Shown: positions 1 through 8,505 of the stretch, one piece after another
Layout: every line of letters starts with the position of its first letter
Position numbering within the stretch: position 1 is the stretch's first letter
Assembly: GCF_011762185.1 (NCBI RefSeq)
Contig: NZ_JAASQJ010000001.1
Coordinates: 1,240,001-1,304,000 of the forward strand
Reading direction: 5' to 3'
DNA length: 64,000 bases
Origin: Dyadobacter arcticus
Lineage (GTDB): Bacteria; Bacteroidota; Bacteroidia; Cytophagales; Spirosomataceae
Translations under genes and position numbers: made by a program
Notes under the pieces: generated by a model
Told to the model about the DNA's origin: nothing
Database searches by the model: none
The model's input: only the letters and a program-made list of their open reading frames with translations

Positions 1-98
1 TGACAGGCTGTTAGAAAGAGCCTGACCTTTTTGGAGATCTGCTGATCAGCAATGGAAAAGTAGCTCAGATTTCAGTCGTTTGGCTGGGAGATACCAAA

Positions 99-425
99 GT
101 GTTTTCAGCAGCAGGCGTTTTGCAGCCTGGCGTAACGGTCGATTCCCTGAGCAAGGTAAATGTCAACATGGAGTATACCAGCGAAGTGGCGGTCAAGGAG
201 TTTAAGATATATTCCGCTGCTACAACGACCGGCGTGCAAACGCTGCTCGCCAAATTTCCGGCGGGTACGCAAAAATATGATAATGAGCTCCGGAATTATG
301 TTGTGAAAGTGCCGGTTACGGCTCCAAAAGGCAAAAATGTTACGCTCGTTTTGTTTGCCGAAGTGATAGCGGATAATAGCATTGCCTCGTCGCAAAAAAA
401 TGTCACGCTGAAAACGAAGCCTTAG
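99..425 (+). CDS. Unidentified protein, 3' part of a gene, start uncertain
   Basis: I do not recognise this protein. The annotated frame begins at GTG 99 and ends at TAG 423-425. The same frame is open from base 15 and still reads like protein upstream of the GTG (for example LLISNGKVAQISVVWLGD), but is closed by a TAG at 12-14 and has no ATG, GTG or TTG between 15 and 99. Either GTG 99 is the true start, or this is the C-terminal part of a longer gene entering from the left with a frameshift or stop near base 12. The residues alternate hydrophobic and polar (VTVDSLSKVNVNMEY, NYVVKVPVTAP), as in a beta-sandwich domain of a secreted protein. A strong terminator follows at 446. Function unknown. 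Confidence 0.5.
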   Translation: MFSAAGVLQPGVTVDSLSKVNVNMEYTSEVAVKEFKIYSAATTTGVQTLLAKFPAGTQKYDNELRNYVVKVPVTAPKGKNVTLVLFAEVIADNSIASSQKNVTLKTKP

Positions 426-445
426 TAATTACTAAATATTAATGT

Positions 446-495
446 GCTTTCCGGTTTTGGAATAACTCAATTTCCAAAGCCGGAAAGCTTTTTAA
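446..495 (+). terminator. Intrinsic terminator after the first gene
   Basis: A 17-bp stem (446-462 with 472-488, one G-U wobble) and 9-nt loop are followed by TTTTT at 488-493. It separates the leftmost gene from the gene starting at 572. Confidence 0.85.
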
Positions 496-571
496 TGTTT
501 ATTCCCAGGTCATATTCCGAATGTTTACAACTCCTCATTTATCTTTGATATGAAAAGCTTTTAAACTCAAC

Positions 572-1720
572 ATGCATCCGAAAGTGATTTTGAAGAACTG
601 TTTTATTCCTACACTCCGGCTAATCGCATGTATTGTATTCTTTACCCTCAGCCACGCTTACGCCCAGCAGGCTGGCACAGTCACCCTGACAGGAAAGGTG
701 ACGGATAATAAAACAGGAAAACCACTGCCTTTTGCGAATGTTTTTATCAATAACTCCACTATTGGCACCAATGCCGATGAAAATGGAAATTATAAACTAG
801 GGAATCTGGCCGTAGGAAACCTGGAAATGGTCGTGTCTTTTCTCGGCTTTGAAACGGACAAGCAGACATTGCGTTTCGAGCAGCCAGGCGTTAAAACAGT
901 TCTTTTCAAACTGCGGGAAGGCCAGCAATTGCAGGGCGTGACCATCTATGCGAAAAAGAACAAGAAGCGTGAAAAAAATCTCAAGATCATCACGCGTGAG
1001 TTACTGGGCAACACGCCATTTAGCAAACATTGCAGAATTATGAATCCGGAAGTGCTCCGGATATCGAAAGATGATGACGGTCATTTGGGTGCGCAAACCA
1101 CCAGTCCTTTGATCATTGAAAATACTGCGCTCGGTTATCGGATCCACCAGGATTTAGATGATTTTGATTATTTCAGCGGCAAGGTATACTATGGCGGCAG
1201 CACACGGTTTGAGCTTTTAGTACCCAAAGACAGTCTTCAGAAAAAGCAATGGCGAAGCAATCAGAAAATTGCTTATCAGGGTTCGTTAAAACATTTACTG
1301 GCGAGTATGGTTTCGGATAGTTTGCAAGAGCAGGGGTTTAAAGTTTATCAGGTCATTCCCGATTCGCTTCGGCTTTTCAAACAAGTACGTAACCCGAACG
1401 GTTTTAACATTTTATCCAATCATTTGCATAACCGGATTGAGGCGGTGAGAGGTTTTCGGCTGGTCAGCCCGGGTGAATTAGTGACGGAGCGTTTAGTTGT
1501 CTCGATGACCCAACTGGAAATTTTTAACACAAAGAAAAAAGGACGTTCGCCATATTCGGATATGCCTTATGCATACACCCAGATCACAATGCCTCAGGGT
1601 TATATGGTGATTACACCGCAAGGTTGGGTAGTAATGCCCATGGGTTTTGAAATCGCAGGTGATCTTGGAAATGACCGATTTTCAACATTATTGCCTGCTG
1701 ATTGGAAACGCGATGATTAA
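572..1720 (+). CDS. Secreted carboxypeptidase-regulatory-like domain protein
   Basis: This 382-aa protein starts with a signal peptide ending near residue 31 (SHAYA|QQ). Residues 37-115 form a CarboxypepD_reg-like beta-sandwich (LTGKVTDNKTGKPLPFANVF, then GTNADENGNYKL), the domain found at the N-terminus of SusC-like receptors. There is no TonB plug or barrel: after a lysine-rich stretch (YAKKNKKREKNLK, about 127-140) comes a 240-residue C-terminal region I cannot assign. Proteins of this build are common in Cytophagales and are thought to be periplasmic or outer-membrane associated, with no established function. The gene stands alone after a terminator and converges on the next gene with one base between the stop codons. 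Confidence 0.85.
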   Translation: MHPKVILKNCFIPTLRLIACIVFFTLSHAYAQQAGTVTLTGKVTDNKTGKPLPFANVFINNSTIGTNADENGNYKLGNLAVGNLEMVVSFLGFETDKQTLRFEQPGVKTVLFKLREGQQLQGVTIYAKKNKKREKNLKIITRELLGNTPFSKHCRIMNPEVLRISKDDDGHLGAQTTSPLIIENTALGYRIHQDLDDFDYFSGKVYYGGSTRFELLVPKDSLQKKQWRSNQKIAYQGSLKHLLASMVSDSLQEQGFKVYQVIPDSLRLFKQVRNPNGFNILSNHLHNRIEAVRGFRLVSPGELVTERLVVSMTQLEIFNTKKKGRSPYSDMPYAYTQITMPQGYMVITPQGWVVMPMGFEIAGDLGNDRFSTLLPADWKRDD

Positions 1721-1721
1721 A

Positions 1722-3260
1722 TCAGCGGTTTTTGGTAAGTATCGTTTTGTTTTCCAATACGATAAAGGGTAAGTGCGTATTCCAGGTCGGTTTTACATTT
1801 TCCTGATTGATCAGGCCCTTTGAATAATTGCCTAAAACAATGTCTAGATCCCCATCGGCATCCCAATCATTAACGTCCATACAAATCCACCTGCCATATT
1901 GTTGAACAGGAATGGATATTGGTTCAAATTTACCGGTAGTGCCGTTCTGGTGTTCCAGATATATGAATTTTTCCGCGGGCTTATTTTTCAGGTCGGCGAA
2001 AAAAGCAATGGTCGCAATATCCATGTCACCATCCAGATCAAAATCTGAGGCAGTTGCTTTGGTACAGCCATTGATCGGGAAAAAGTAGGATTGCTTGAAG
2101 TTGAAATCTCCCAAATTGGTGAATATGTAAACGCCATGGTAAGGCTTCAGAATTTTGGAATAATCACTATTGTCACCGGCGGCATAAACAATGTCGAGCT
2201 TACCATCCCTGTTCATGTCCACAAGTTGAAAGCTGTTCGATCCATAAACAGGTGGGAAACGGAGAATATTTTTGGCACTAAATCCGCCTTTCCGATCATT
2301 TAGGAACAGCCAGATCCCCTCGTCTCCGTGGGCAAACAAGGTCATAATATCCGGCCAGCCATCCGCATTATAGTCCTCCGTGATACTCTGGGTTGCCCCG
2401 GGCACTTCACGAATAGGAATTTTCTGAAAGGAGTGATCAGCAAGATGTTTCAGCAGGTACAAGCCGCCCTGTGTATGTCCAAATGCCGAAACAACATAGT
2501 CCGTCAGGCCATCTTTGTTATAGTCAGTCTGTATGGTGTGAATTGGACGGATTAGGCCAGACATGACCGGGCTTGGATGCAGACGGATATTCTTTTCCCG
2601 ATCCATTGCAAGTACCTCTCCTCTTGTTTGATCCGAAGCCTTCATCCCGCCAATGCAAGTCAGGATGTCAACATGGTCTAAGCCTTGATTAAATAGGATA
2701 TGGGTCGCAGGAGATGGCAAACGGGAATTACCTACGAGTTTGAAATTATCGTCCCATTTGAACAGGTCAGCACTATCGCCATCGCATGTATAGATCAGGC
2801 GATCACTTGAATTTATAGCGACCATCACTGTGGTAGCAATTCTGGATGAATCTTCGACAGGTTTTCTTAAAGCAAAAACTGACCAACCCTGTTTTAATTT
2901 GGTGGGCTGAGTATATGTAAGACTGTCTGGCGCAGCTGATTCATAGTATTTTACCATTTTCATCCAGTCAACATAGGTAATGGTAGATTTGGGTGTTTGT
3001 TGATAGCTGTTCTTGCTCCAAAGTTCCAGTCCGAAGTGTTTGGACATTGCAGGAAGAACAAAATCCACCCATACATCTTTGGTCAGCAATCCGGGTTCTA
3101 CCGCATCGTGGCAATTCTGACAATATTTCTTCGCCAGTTTTTCCCCATCGCGAACCTCCTGTTTATCACTATTGGTCGGCTGACAGGCAATTGTCAGGAT
3201 TACAATCATGATAGACGCGAAAATTCTGGAGAAAAATGAGAGTGGATCAAGGTAATTCAT
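1722..3260 (-). CDS. Lipoprotein fusing a c-type haem motif to FG-GAP/VCBS repeats
   Basis: The 512-aa protein has a lipoprotein signal (LTIAC, Cys26) and, right behind it, a haem-binding CQNCH at about residues 47-51. The following Trp/Met-containing region (VWVDFVLPAMSKHFG) resembles a short cytochrome c domain, with Met as a possible distal ligand. The rest is a chain of FG-GAP/VCBS blades with calcium-binding-like loops such as DYNKDGLTDYVV, DYNADGWPDIMT, DMNRDGKLDIVY, DFDLDGDMDIAT and DWDADGDLDIVL. This predicts a membrane-anchored beta-propeller carrying one haem. It has no UnbV domain, unlike the three larger FG-GAP proteins in this window. It is transcribed divergently from the SusC gene at 3446, across a 185-bp A/T-rich spacer that probably holds both promoters. 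The electron partner and substrate are unknown. Confidence 0.88.
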   Translation of the reverse strand: MNYLDPLSFFSRIFASIMIVILTIACQPTNSDKQEVRDGEKLAKKYCQNCHDAVEPGLLTKDVWVDFVLPAMSKHFGLELWSKNSYQQTPKSTITYVDWMKMVKYYESAAPDSLTYTQPTKLKQGWSVFALRKPVEDSSRIATTVMVAINSSDRLIYTCDGDSADLFKWDDNFKLVGNSRLPSPATHILFNQGLDHVDILTCIGGMKASDQTRGEVLAMDREKNIRLHPSPVMSGLIRPIHTIQTDYNKDGLTDYVVSAFGHTQGGLYLLKHLADHSFQKIPIREVPGATQSITEDYNADGWPDIMTLFAHGDEGIWLFLNDRKGGFSAKNILRFPPVYGSNSFQLVDMNRDGKLDIVYAAGDNSDYSKILKPYHGVYIFTNLGDFNFKQSYFFPINGCTKATASDFDLDGDMDIATIAFFADLKNKPAEKFIYLEHQNGTTGKFEPISIPVQQYGRWICMDVNDWDADGDLDIVLGNYSKGLINQENVKPTWNTHLPFIVLENKTILTKNR

Positions 3261-3427
3261 TGGCGTGCGTTTGTTAAAAGAGAAGACCGGTTTAGTTGAT
3301 TGGTTTGATTCAGGTTATTTGGTCTGACATTATTTTATCATTTTATAATACTAAAAATTGGCCCTTTAAAAATATTTAAAAGAATAAGGTAAAAATTTGA
3401 GCGAATAATGATACATTGGATCTGAAT

Positions 3428-3441
3428 ATTAACCTAACTAA
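3428..3441 (+). promoter_or_regulatory. Leader motif ATTAACCTAACTAA before SusC
   Basis: The 14-base string ATTAACCTAACTAA ends 4 nt before the ATG at 3446. The identical string lies 5 nt before the ATG of the second SusC gene at 12548. There is no Shine-Dalgarno sequence, so this A/T-rich leader may assist initiation, or may simply be inherited from a duplicated receptor gene. Confidence 0.5.
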
Positions 3442-3445
3442 TGAC

Positions 3446-6400
3446 ATGCGAAAACTTTACTTGTTCTATTGCAGGACACTTATCTGCTGTTCCCTTCTTT
3501 TTATTCTATCTAACGCAGCTTTTGGCCAGGAAAGAAAAGTCACTGGTCGTATTCTTGATGGTTCCAATTCCGGTATTCCTGGTGCAACAATACTTGTAAA
3601 GGGAACCCAGATTGGATCCAATACCGACGAAAACGGTAATTATTCTATAAATGTAAATAGTGAAAGCAGCATTCTGGTTTTCAGTTTTGTAGGTTTCCAA
3701 ACACAAGAGGTGCCAATCGGAAATCAGTCGATCGTGAATGTGACGCTCGTTGAAGACGTTAATGCACTGGAGGAAGTGATTGTAACGGGCTATACTTCTG
3801 AAAAGAAGAAGGACATTATCGGATCTGTTTCTGTTGTCAATACCAAAACTACACTTCAACAGCCAAGTTCCAATCTGGGAAATATGTTACAGGGTAGGGC
3901 TTCCGGGGTTACCGTAAGTGGTACAGGAGCTCCTGGTGGAGCGGCGAAAGTTCGGATCAGAGGATTTACGTCTTTTGGTAACAATGATCCTTTGTATATT
4001 ATCGACGGTGTTCCTACCGATAATGCTAATGCGCTCAATCCGCAGGATGTAGAATCGATTCAAGTACTGAAGGACCCCGTATCTGCTTCCATTTATGGTT
4101 CTCGTGCCGCCAACGGTGTAATTGTAGTAACGACCCGGCAAGGTGGTACAAAGACTGAAATCTCCTACGACGGCTACTATGGTATTCAGGCGTTGCCCAA
4201 GCGGGCATATCCTTCGATGATTAATACCCAACAATACTATGAGTATTTACAGAAAGCTGCCGAAGGTGCTGGTATTCCGTTCAAAAGCAATGTATTTCAA
4301 AACGGTATCCCTAAGTATCTGGTAACAAATATGAATGTTAACCAGAACCCCGGGGATGCAACAAACCCTAATTTTGATAAATACAATTATGACCCTTATA
4401 GCTATGATAAGACATATCAGATAGCCGAATTGAGCCAGGGTACGGATTGGTTTCACGAAATTACCAGAAATGCTCCTGTTCAAAGCCATCAGGTGACAGC
4501 CACAGGCGGTTCTGAAAAAGGGTCTTATGCGCTTGGAGTCAATTATTTTGGCTCGGACGGAATTTTTAAAGAGACCAATTTCAACAGAGTAACTGTTCGG
4601 GCGAACACCCGGTTTAAGCCTAAAAAGTGGTTAACCGTTGGTCAAAATCTGCAAGTGGCCTTTGCCAGATCAAGTGGAAGTTCGGGGAATCCGCTCGATT
4701 TAGGTGGTGGTCTTGATTTCGCAGGAGAAGGGTCGCCATGGTACAACTCTTACCGCGTCCCTCCATTCATCCCAGTTAGGGACATCCAAGGCAATTTTGC
4801 TGGTACTTCACTTGGTGAGGCGGGAAGCAATCTTACATCTCCGGTCGTTTTAGCCAGAAACAAAGACAATAAGTTTTCAGGACTGACACTTCTTGGTAAT
4901 ATTTATGCACAGATCGAAGTCATCAAAAATGTAACCTTGTCTTCCTCTTTTGGGATCGACCAGCGATTTGGAAATGGATATAATTTTAATTTTATCACGC
5001 CTGAAAAGGCTGAGCCGATCAGGAACAATGCTTTTTCAGAATTTTTCTTCAGGGGAGGTTCGTGGACTTGGACCAACAGCTTGCAGTACAAGCTGGAAAT
5101 TAACGAAAATAACTCCCTAAAACTTTTCGCTGCCACAGAGTCGATATTTGATCAATTCAGGAGTATCAGCGGAAACCGGACAGATTATGACTTCAATGAC
5201 CCCAGCTTCTGGTCTTTGAATACCGGTAAAAACTTACCTCAGAACAACGGTTCGCCATCTACGCCGCGTACGTTGTACTCTATTTTTGGTAAAGTGGAAT
5301 ATCAGCTGAACAATCGTTACCTATTCAGCGGAACTTTGAGAAGAGATGCTTCCTCAGTGTTTGGACCTGAAAGCAGGGTAGGTATTTTCCCTGCCGTCGG
5401 ACTCGGGTGGAGAATTTCCGAAGAAGGGTTCCTGAAATCTATTTCTGCCATCAACGATTTGAAAATACGGGCCGGATGGGGACAGTTGGGTAGCCAACGA
5501 AATGTTGGTTCTTCCAATGCGTACTCATTCTACGGCGCTACCCTTACTGGAACCGCTTACGATATTAATGGAACCAATGGCTTGCCTGTTATTGGTTACC
5601 GTCCAACAGTAATTGGTAACCCGAGCACCAAATGGGAGGCCGCAGAAATGGTTAATGTGGGGATTGATGGTAGCCTTTGGGGCGGTCGGTTAGATTTTAG
5701 TGTTGAATATTTCAATAACACTACCAAAGATCTGCTTGTAGGTCGCCAGCCTAATGGTTTGGAACCAACTGTTGGTCAGCCTCAGATTAACGTAGGTACT
5801 ATGTCTAACAAAGGCGTTGATGCCCAGCTCTCTACCAAGGGGAAAATAACAAAAGACCTGAGCTTTGACATTGGCTTGACCTTCACACATTATGTGAATG
5901 AAGCGATCAAAATTGATGCTGACGGATCTTCCGCCTTACTTTTCGGAGCAGGACGGCTTGGCAATATCCAGAAGGTAGAAGGAGGAAGACCACTTGCGTC
6001 ATTCTGGGGATGGCAGGTTGACGGGATCTTTCAAACCCAGGCAGAAGTGGATGCGCATGCCGCAATGAGCTATAAAAGAGTCGGTTCCTGGAAACTAAGA
6101 GACATTAACAATGACGGAACGATTAATGGAGATGATCAGACTTACATTGGAAATCCAATCCCGAAATTTCAAATGGGAACAGATATTTCTTTGAAATTCA
6201 AAGATTTCGATTTCCAGACTTTCCTTTTTTGGAACTACGGAAACGATTTGTATAACTACACAAAATGGTCCACCCATCTAAGAGGTTTTGTTGGAGGTTA
6301 TAGCACAGATGTCCTCACAGACTCATGGACACCTACAAACACTGGTGCGTCATTGCCTATTTTGAATGCCAATGACACCTATTCAGGCGCAATATCCACA

Positions 6401-6661
6401 TCGTTCTACGTAGAAGATGGCTCTTTCCTAAGAGCAAGACAAATGCAGATCGGATATACTTTGCCAGCGGGTTTGCTTAAAAAAATTGGCGTTGGCAGGG
6501 CAAGAATTTACTTGCAAGGGCAAAATGTATTTACGATCACCAAATATTCTGGCCCGGATCCGGATATTGGGATTTTGGGTAATGAGTTGCAAATGGGTGT
6601 GGATCAGTTCCGTACACCTGCACCCAGAACAATTATTTTTGGTGTGAATCTGGGACTGTAA
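3446..6661 (+). CDS. SusC/RagA-family TonB-dependent outer-membrane receptor (pair 1)
   Basis: This 1071-aa protein is the outer-membrane channel of a SusCD nutrient importer, energised by TonB. It shows a signal peptide (cleavage near AFG|Q, residue 27), a CarboxypepD_reg-like domain (31-108; IPGATILVKGT, NTDENGNYSI), the class motif EEVIVTGY (109-116), a plug (VRIRGF..DPLYIIDGVP, SIYGSRAANGVI) and a C-terminal 22-strand barrel ending in an aromatic-rich strand (FGVNLGL). The ATG at 3446 is preferred over an in-frame TTG at 3416 because it begins the signal peptide and lies just behind a leader motif shared with the SusC gene at 12548. SusD follows after 30 nt. The substrate cannot be predicted, since no hydrolase or regulator is adjacent. 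Confidence 0.97.
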   Translation: MRKLYLFYCRTLICCSLLFILSNAAFGQERKVTGRILDGSNSGIPGATILVKGTQIGSNTDENGNYSINVNSESSILVFSFVGFQTQEVPIGNQSIVNVTLVEDVNALEEVIVTGYTSEKKKDIIGSVSVVNTKTTLQQPSSNLGNMLQGRASGVTVSGTGAPGGAAKVRIRGFTSFGNNDPLYIIDGVPTDNANALNPQDVESIQVLKDPVSASIYGSRAANGVIVVTTRQGGTKTEISYDGYYGIQALPKRAYPSMINTQQYYEYLQKAAEGAGIPFKSNVFQNGIPKYLVTNMNVNQNPGDATNPNFDKYNYDPYSYDKTYQIAELSQGTDWFHEITRNAPVQSHQVTATGGSEKGSYALGVNYFGSDGIFKETNFNRVTVRANTRFKPKKWLTVGQNLQVAFARSSGSSGNPLDLGGGLDFAGEGSPWYNSYRVPPFIPVRDIQGNFAGTSLGEAGSNLTSPVVLARNKDNKFSGLTLLGNIYAQIEVIKNVTLSSSFGIDQRFGNGYNFNFITPEKAEPIRNNAFSEFFFRGGSWTWTNSLQYKLEINENNSLKLFAATESIFDQFRSISGNRTDYDFNDPSFWSLNTGKNLPQNNGSPSTPRTLYSIFGKVEYQLNNRYLFSGTLRRDASSVFGPESRVGIFPAVGLGWRISEEGFLKSISAINDLKIRAGWGQLGSQRNVGSSNAYSFYGATLTGTAYDINGTNGLPVIGYRPTVIGNPSTKWEAAEMVNVGIDGSLWGGRLDFSVEYFNNTTKDLLVGRQPNGLEPTVGQPQINVGTMSNKGVDAQLSTKGKITKDLSFDIGLTFTHYVNEAIKIDADGSSALLFGAGRLGNIQKVEGGRPLASFWGWQVDGIFQTQAEVDAHAAMSYKRVGSWKLRDINNDGTINGDDQTYIGNPIPKFQMGTDISLKFKDFDFQTFLFWNYGNDLYNYTKWSTHLRGFVGGYSTDVLTDSWTPTNTGASLPILNANDTYSGAISTSFYVEDGSFLRARQMQIGYTLPAGLLKKIGVGRARIYLQGQNVFTITKYSGPDPDIGILGNELQMGVDQFRTPAPRTIIFGVNLGL

Positions 6662-6691
6662 TTATTATTACATAATTTGATACAATGACCT

Positions 6692-8407
6692 ATGAAAACT
6701 CATATAAAGAAAATTTTAGTGTTGGTGGGACTTTGCCTGGGACTCACGTTCTCATGTAAAGATAGTTATCTGGACAGGCCACCCCTCGGCTCAATCTCGG
6801 AAACGGCTATCTCAAACGCCAATGGCGTAAATGGTGCTTTGATCGTGGCTTACAGAGGGCTAACCGGCAAATCGATTGGAGCCTGGTATACAAGTCCGAA
6901 TAACTGGCTCTGGGGCGGAATTCGCTCAGACGATTCTTACAAGGGCTCCGAGTCACTTGACCAGGCAACGGAAATCAACCCGGTTGAACGTTTCGAAGTA
7001 TTGCCTAGCGGACCTTCTGTTTCTAACAAATGGAAAGCTCTTTACGATGGCATTGGAATGGCCAATACTGTACTAAGACTTGCGGAAAAGGCAGAGGATC
7101 TGACTGAGCAAAACAAAGCCAGAATAATTGCGGAGGCCCGCTTCCTGAGAGGATTTCAACACTTCGAAGCAAAACGTGTATATAATAATGTACCGTATGT
7201 GGATGAGACGATTGAAACGACCGAACAATACAAATCTCTCAAGAATGACCAGAGTATCTGGCCGCAGATTGAAGCGGATCTAAAATTTGGTTATGATAAT
7301 TTGCCTGTTACTCAAACCGAGATCGGACGTGTCAATAAATGGGCTGCTGGTGCGTATTACGCAAAAGCGTTGCTTTACCAGAGCAAATTCACAGAGGCAA
7401 AGGTCGTTTTTGACGTGATCATTGCCAGTGGAGTAAATAACAAGGGCAATAAGTTTGGGTTAGTGCCGCAATTTAAAAATGTTTTCAGAGGTGAAGAGGA
7501 AAATGGTGTGGAAGTCGTTTTTGGTATCCAATACACAACGGGTGACGGAACCGGCGGCGCGAATAGTAATACCGAGGGCGAACTTACCAACCCGCACAAC
7601 GATGGGCCTGGCGGCTGCTGCGGTTTCTATCAACCATCTCAAAGTTTGGTGAATGCTTACAGGACCAGCGGTGGATTGCCGTTGCTCGACACCTATAATA
7701 GTGTTGATGTAAAAAATCAGGAGTCAAATCCAAAGGATTTCCCGGATCGTGGTGAGCTTGATCCAAGACTTGATTATACAGTAGGTCGCGTTGGTGTCCC
7801 TTATAAGGATTTTGGTTTAGCTAAGGAAACATGGATCAGGCAGTTGGCCAATGGTGGGCCTTGGTTGCCAAACAAACATATTCAGTGGAAAGACGAAGTC
7901 GGTACTTATTACATTGCGGGTAGCTGGGGTCAGACTCAGTTAGGCAAAAATCAGCTCTTGATGCGATATGCGGATCTGCTTTTGATGGCCGCCGAATGTG
8001 AGGTAGAGGTTGGAAGTTTGGCGAAAGCACAAGAGTACGTAAACAGAATCCGTTCAAGAGCCGCCGGCTCAACAGTGGTTATGGATGGCGGAAAACCGGT
8101 AGCGAATTACAAAATAGTTAACTATACCGCGGCATGGTCTGACAAAGTAATGGCCCGAAAGGCAGTCAGGTTCGAACGTTACATTGAATTGGCGATGGAA
8201 GGACATCGGTTCTTCGACCTCGTGCGCTGGGGCGTTGCCGATACGCAGCGAAATTCATTTATTCAAAAAGAATCTAAAATAAGGACCCATTTGGCAGGTT
8301 CACAATTTAGAAAAGGAAAGGATGAATACTTGCCTATTCCGGAATTTGTTGTCAACCAAAGTAAAGTTGATGGTCAACCAAATATCAAGCAAAATCCAGG
8401 CTATTAA
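6692..8407 (+). CDS. RagB/SusD-family surface lipoprotein (pair 1)
   Basis: The 571-aa substrate-binding partner of the preceding SusC. A lipoprotein signal ends at Cys22 and is followed by KDSYLD, an acidic export signal typical of surface-exposed Bacteroidota lipoproteins. The SusD N-terminal domain has TPR-like helices (AEARFLRGFQHFEAKRVYNNVPYVDE) and the C-terminal RagB/SusD domain carries LLMRYADLLLMAAECEVE, then RKAVRFERYIELAMEGHRFF and DLVRWG, a classic SusD ending. It contains GCCGFYQPSQ near residue 307, with adjacent cysteines, shared with the SusD at 15774. It lies 30 nt after susC and ends just before a terminator. Ligand unknown. Confidence 0.97.
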   Translation: MKTHIKKILVLVGLCLGLTFSCKDSYLDRPPLGSISETAISNANGVNGALIVAYRGLTGKSIGAWYTSPNNWLWGGIRSDDSYKGSESLDQATEINPVERFEVLPSGPSVSNKWKALYDGIGMANTVLRLAEKAEDLTEQNKARIIAEARFLRGFQHFEAKRVYNNVPYVDETIETTEQYKSLKNDQSIWPQIEADLKFGYDNLPVTQTEIGRVNKWAAGAYYAKALLYQSKFTEAKVVFDVIIASGVNNKGNKFGLVPQFKNVFRGEEENGVEVVFGIQYTTGDGTGGANSNTEGELTNPHNDGPGGCCGFYQPSQSLVNAYRTSGGLPLLDTYNSVDVKNQESNPKDFPDRGELDPRLDYTVGRVGVPYKDFGLAKETWIRQLANGGPWLPNKHIQWKDEVGTYYIAGSWGQTQLGKNQLLMRYADLLLMAAECEVEVGSLAKAQEYVNRIRSRAAGSTVVMDGGKPVANYKIVNYTAAWSDKVMARKAVRFERYIELAMEGHRFFDLVRWGVADTQRNSFIQKESKIRTHLAGSQFRKGKDEYLPIPEFVVNQSKVDGQPNIKQNPGY

Positions 8408-8430
8408 ATCGAAATCTAGCAAGTCTAATG

Positions 8431-8465
8431 AAAGAGATGGTAGCATTTACCATCTCTTTTTATTG
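8431..8465 (+). terminator. Intrinsic terminator between SusD and the FG-GAP gene
   Basis: A perfect 12-bp stem (8431-8442 with 8448-8459), 5-nt loop GCATT, then TTTTATT. It lies only 24 bases after the SusD stop, so transcription into the FG-GAP gene is probably attenuated rather than simply continued. It also argues against an upstream ATG at 8428 as the start of the next gene, because that reading would translate through the hairpin. Confidence 0.8.
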
Positions 8466-8505
8466 CATAAGTTCCGTACTTTCGAGTGTTAAAATACTAG
8501 TAACA

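Noticed and set aside
3416..3445. TTG start extending the first SusC by 10 residues
   Set aside because: ATG 3446 begins the signal peptide and follows the shared leader motif; the extension adds polar residues before it.
8428..8505. ATG 8428 as start of FG-GAP/UnbV copy 1
   Set aside because: It would translate through the 12-bp terminator hairpin and bury the lipoprotein signal that begins at ATG 8506.
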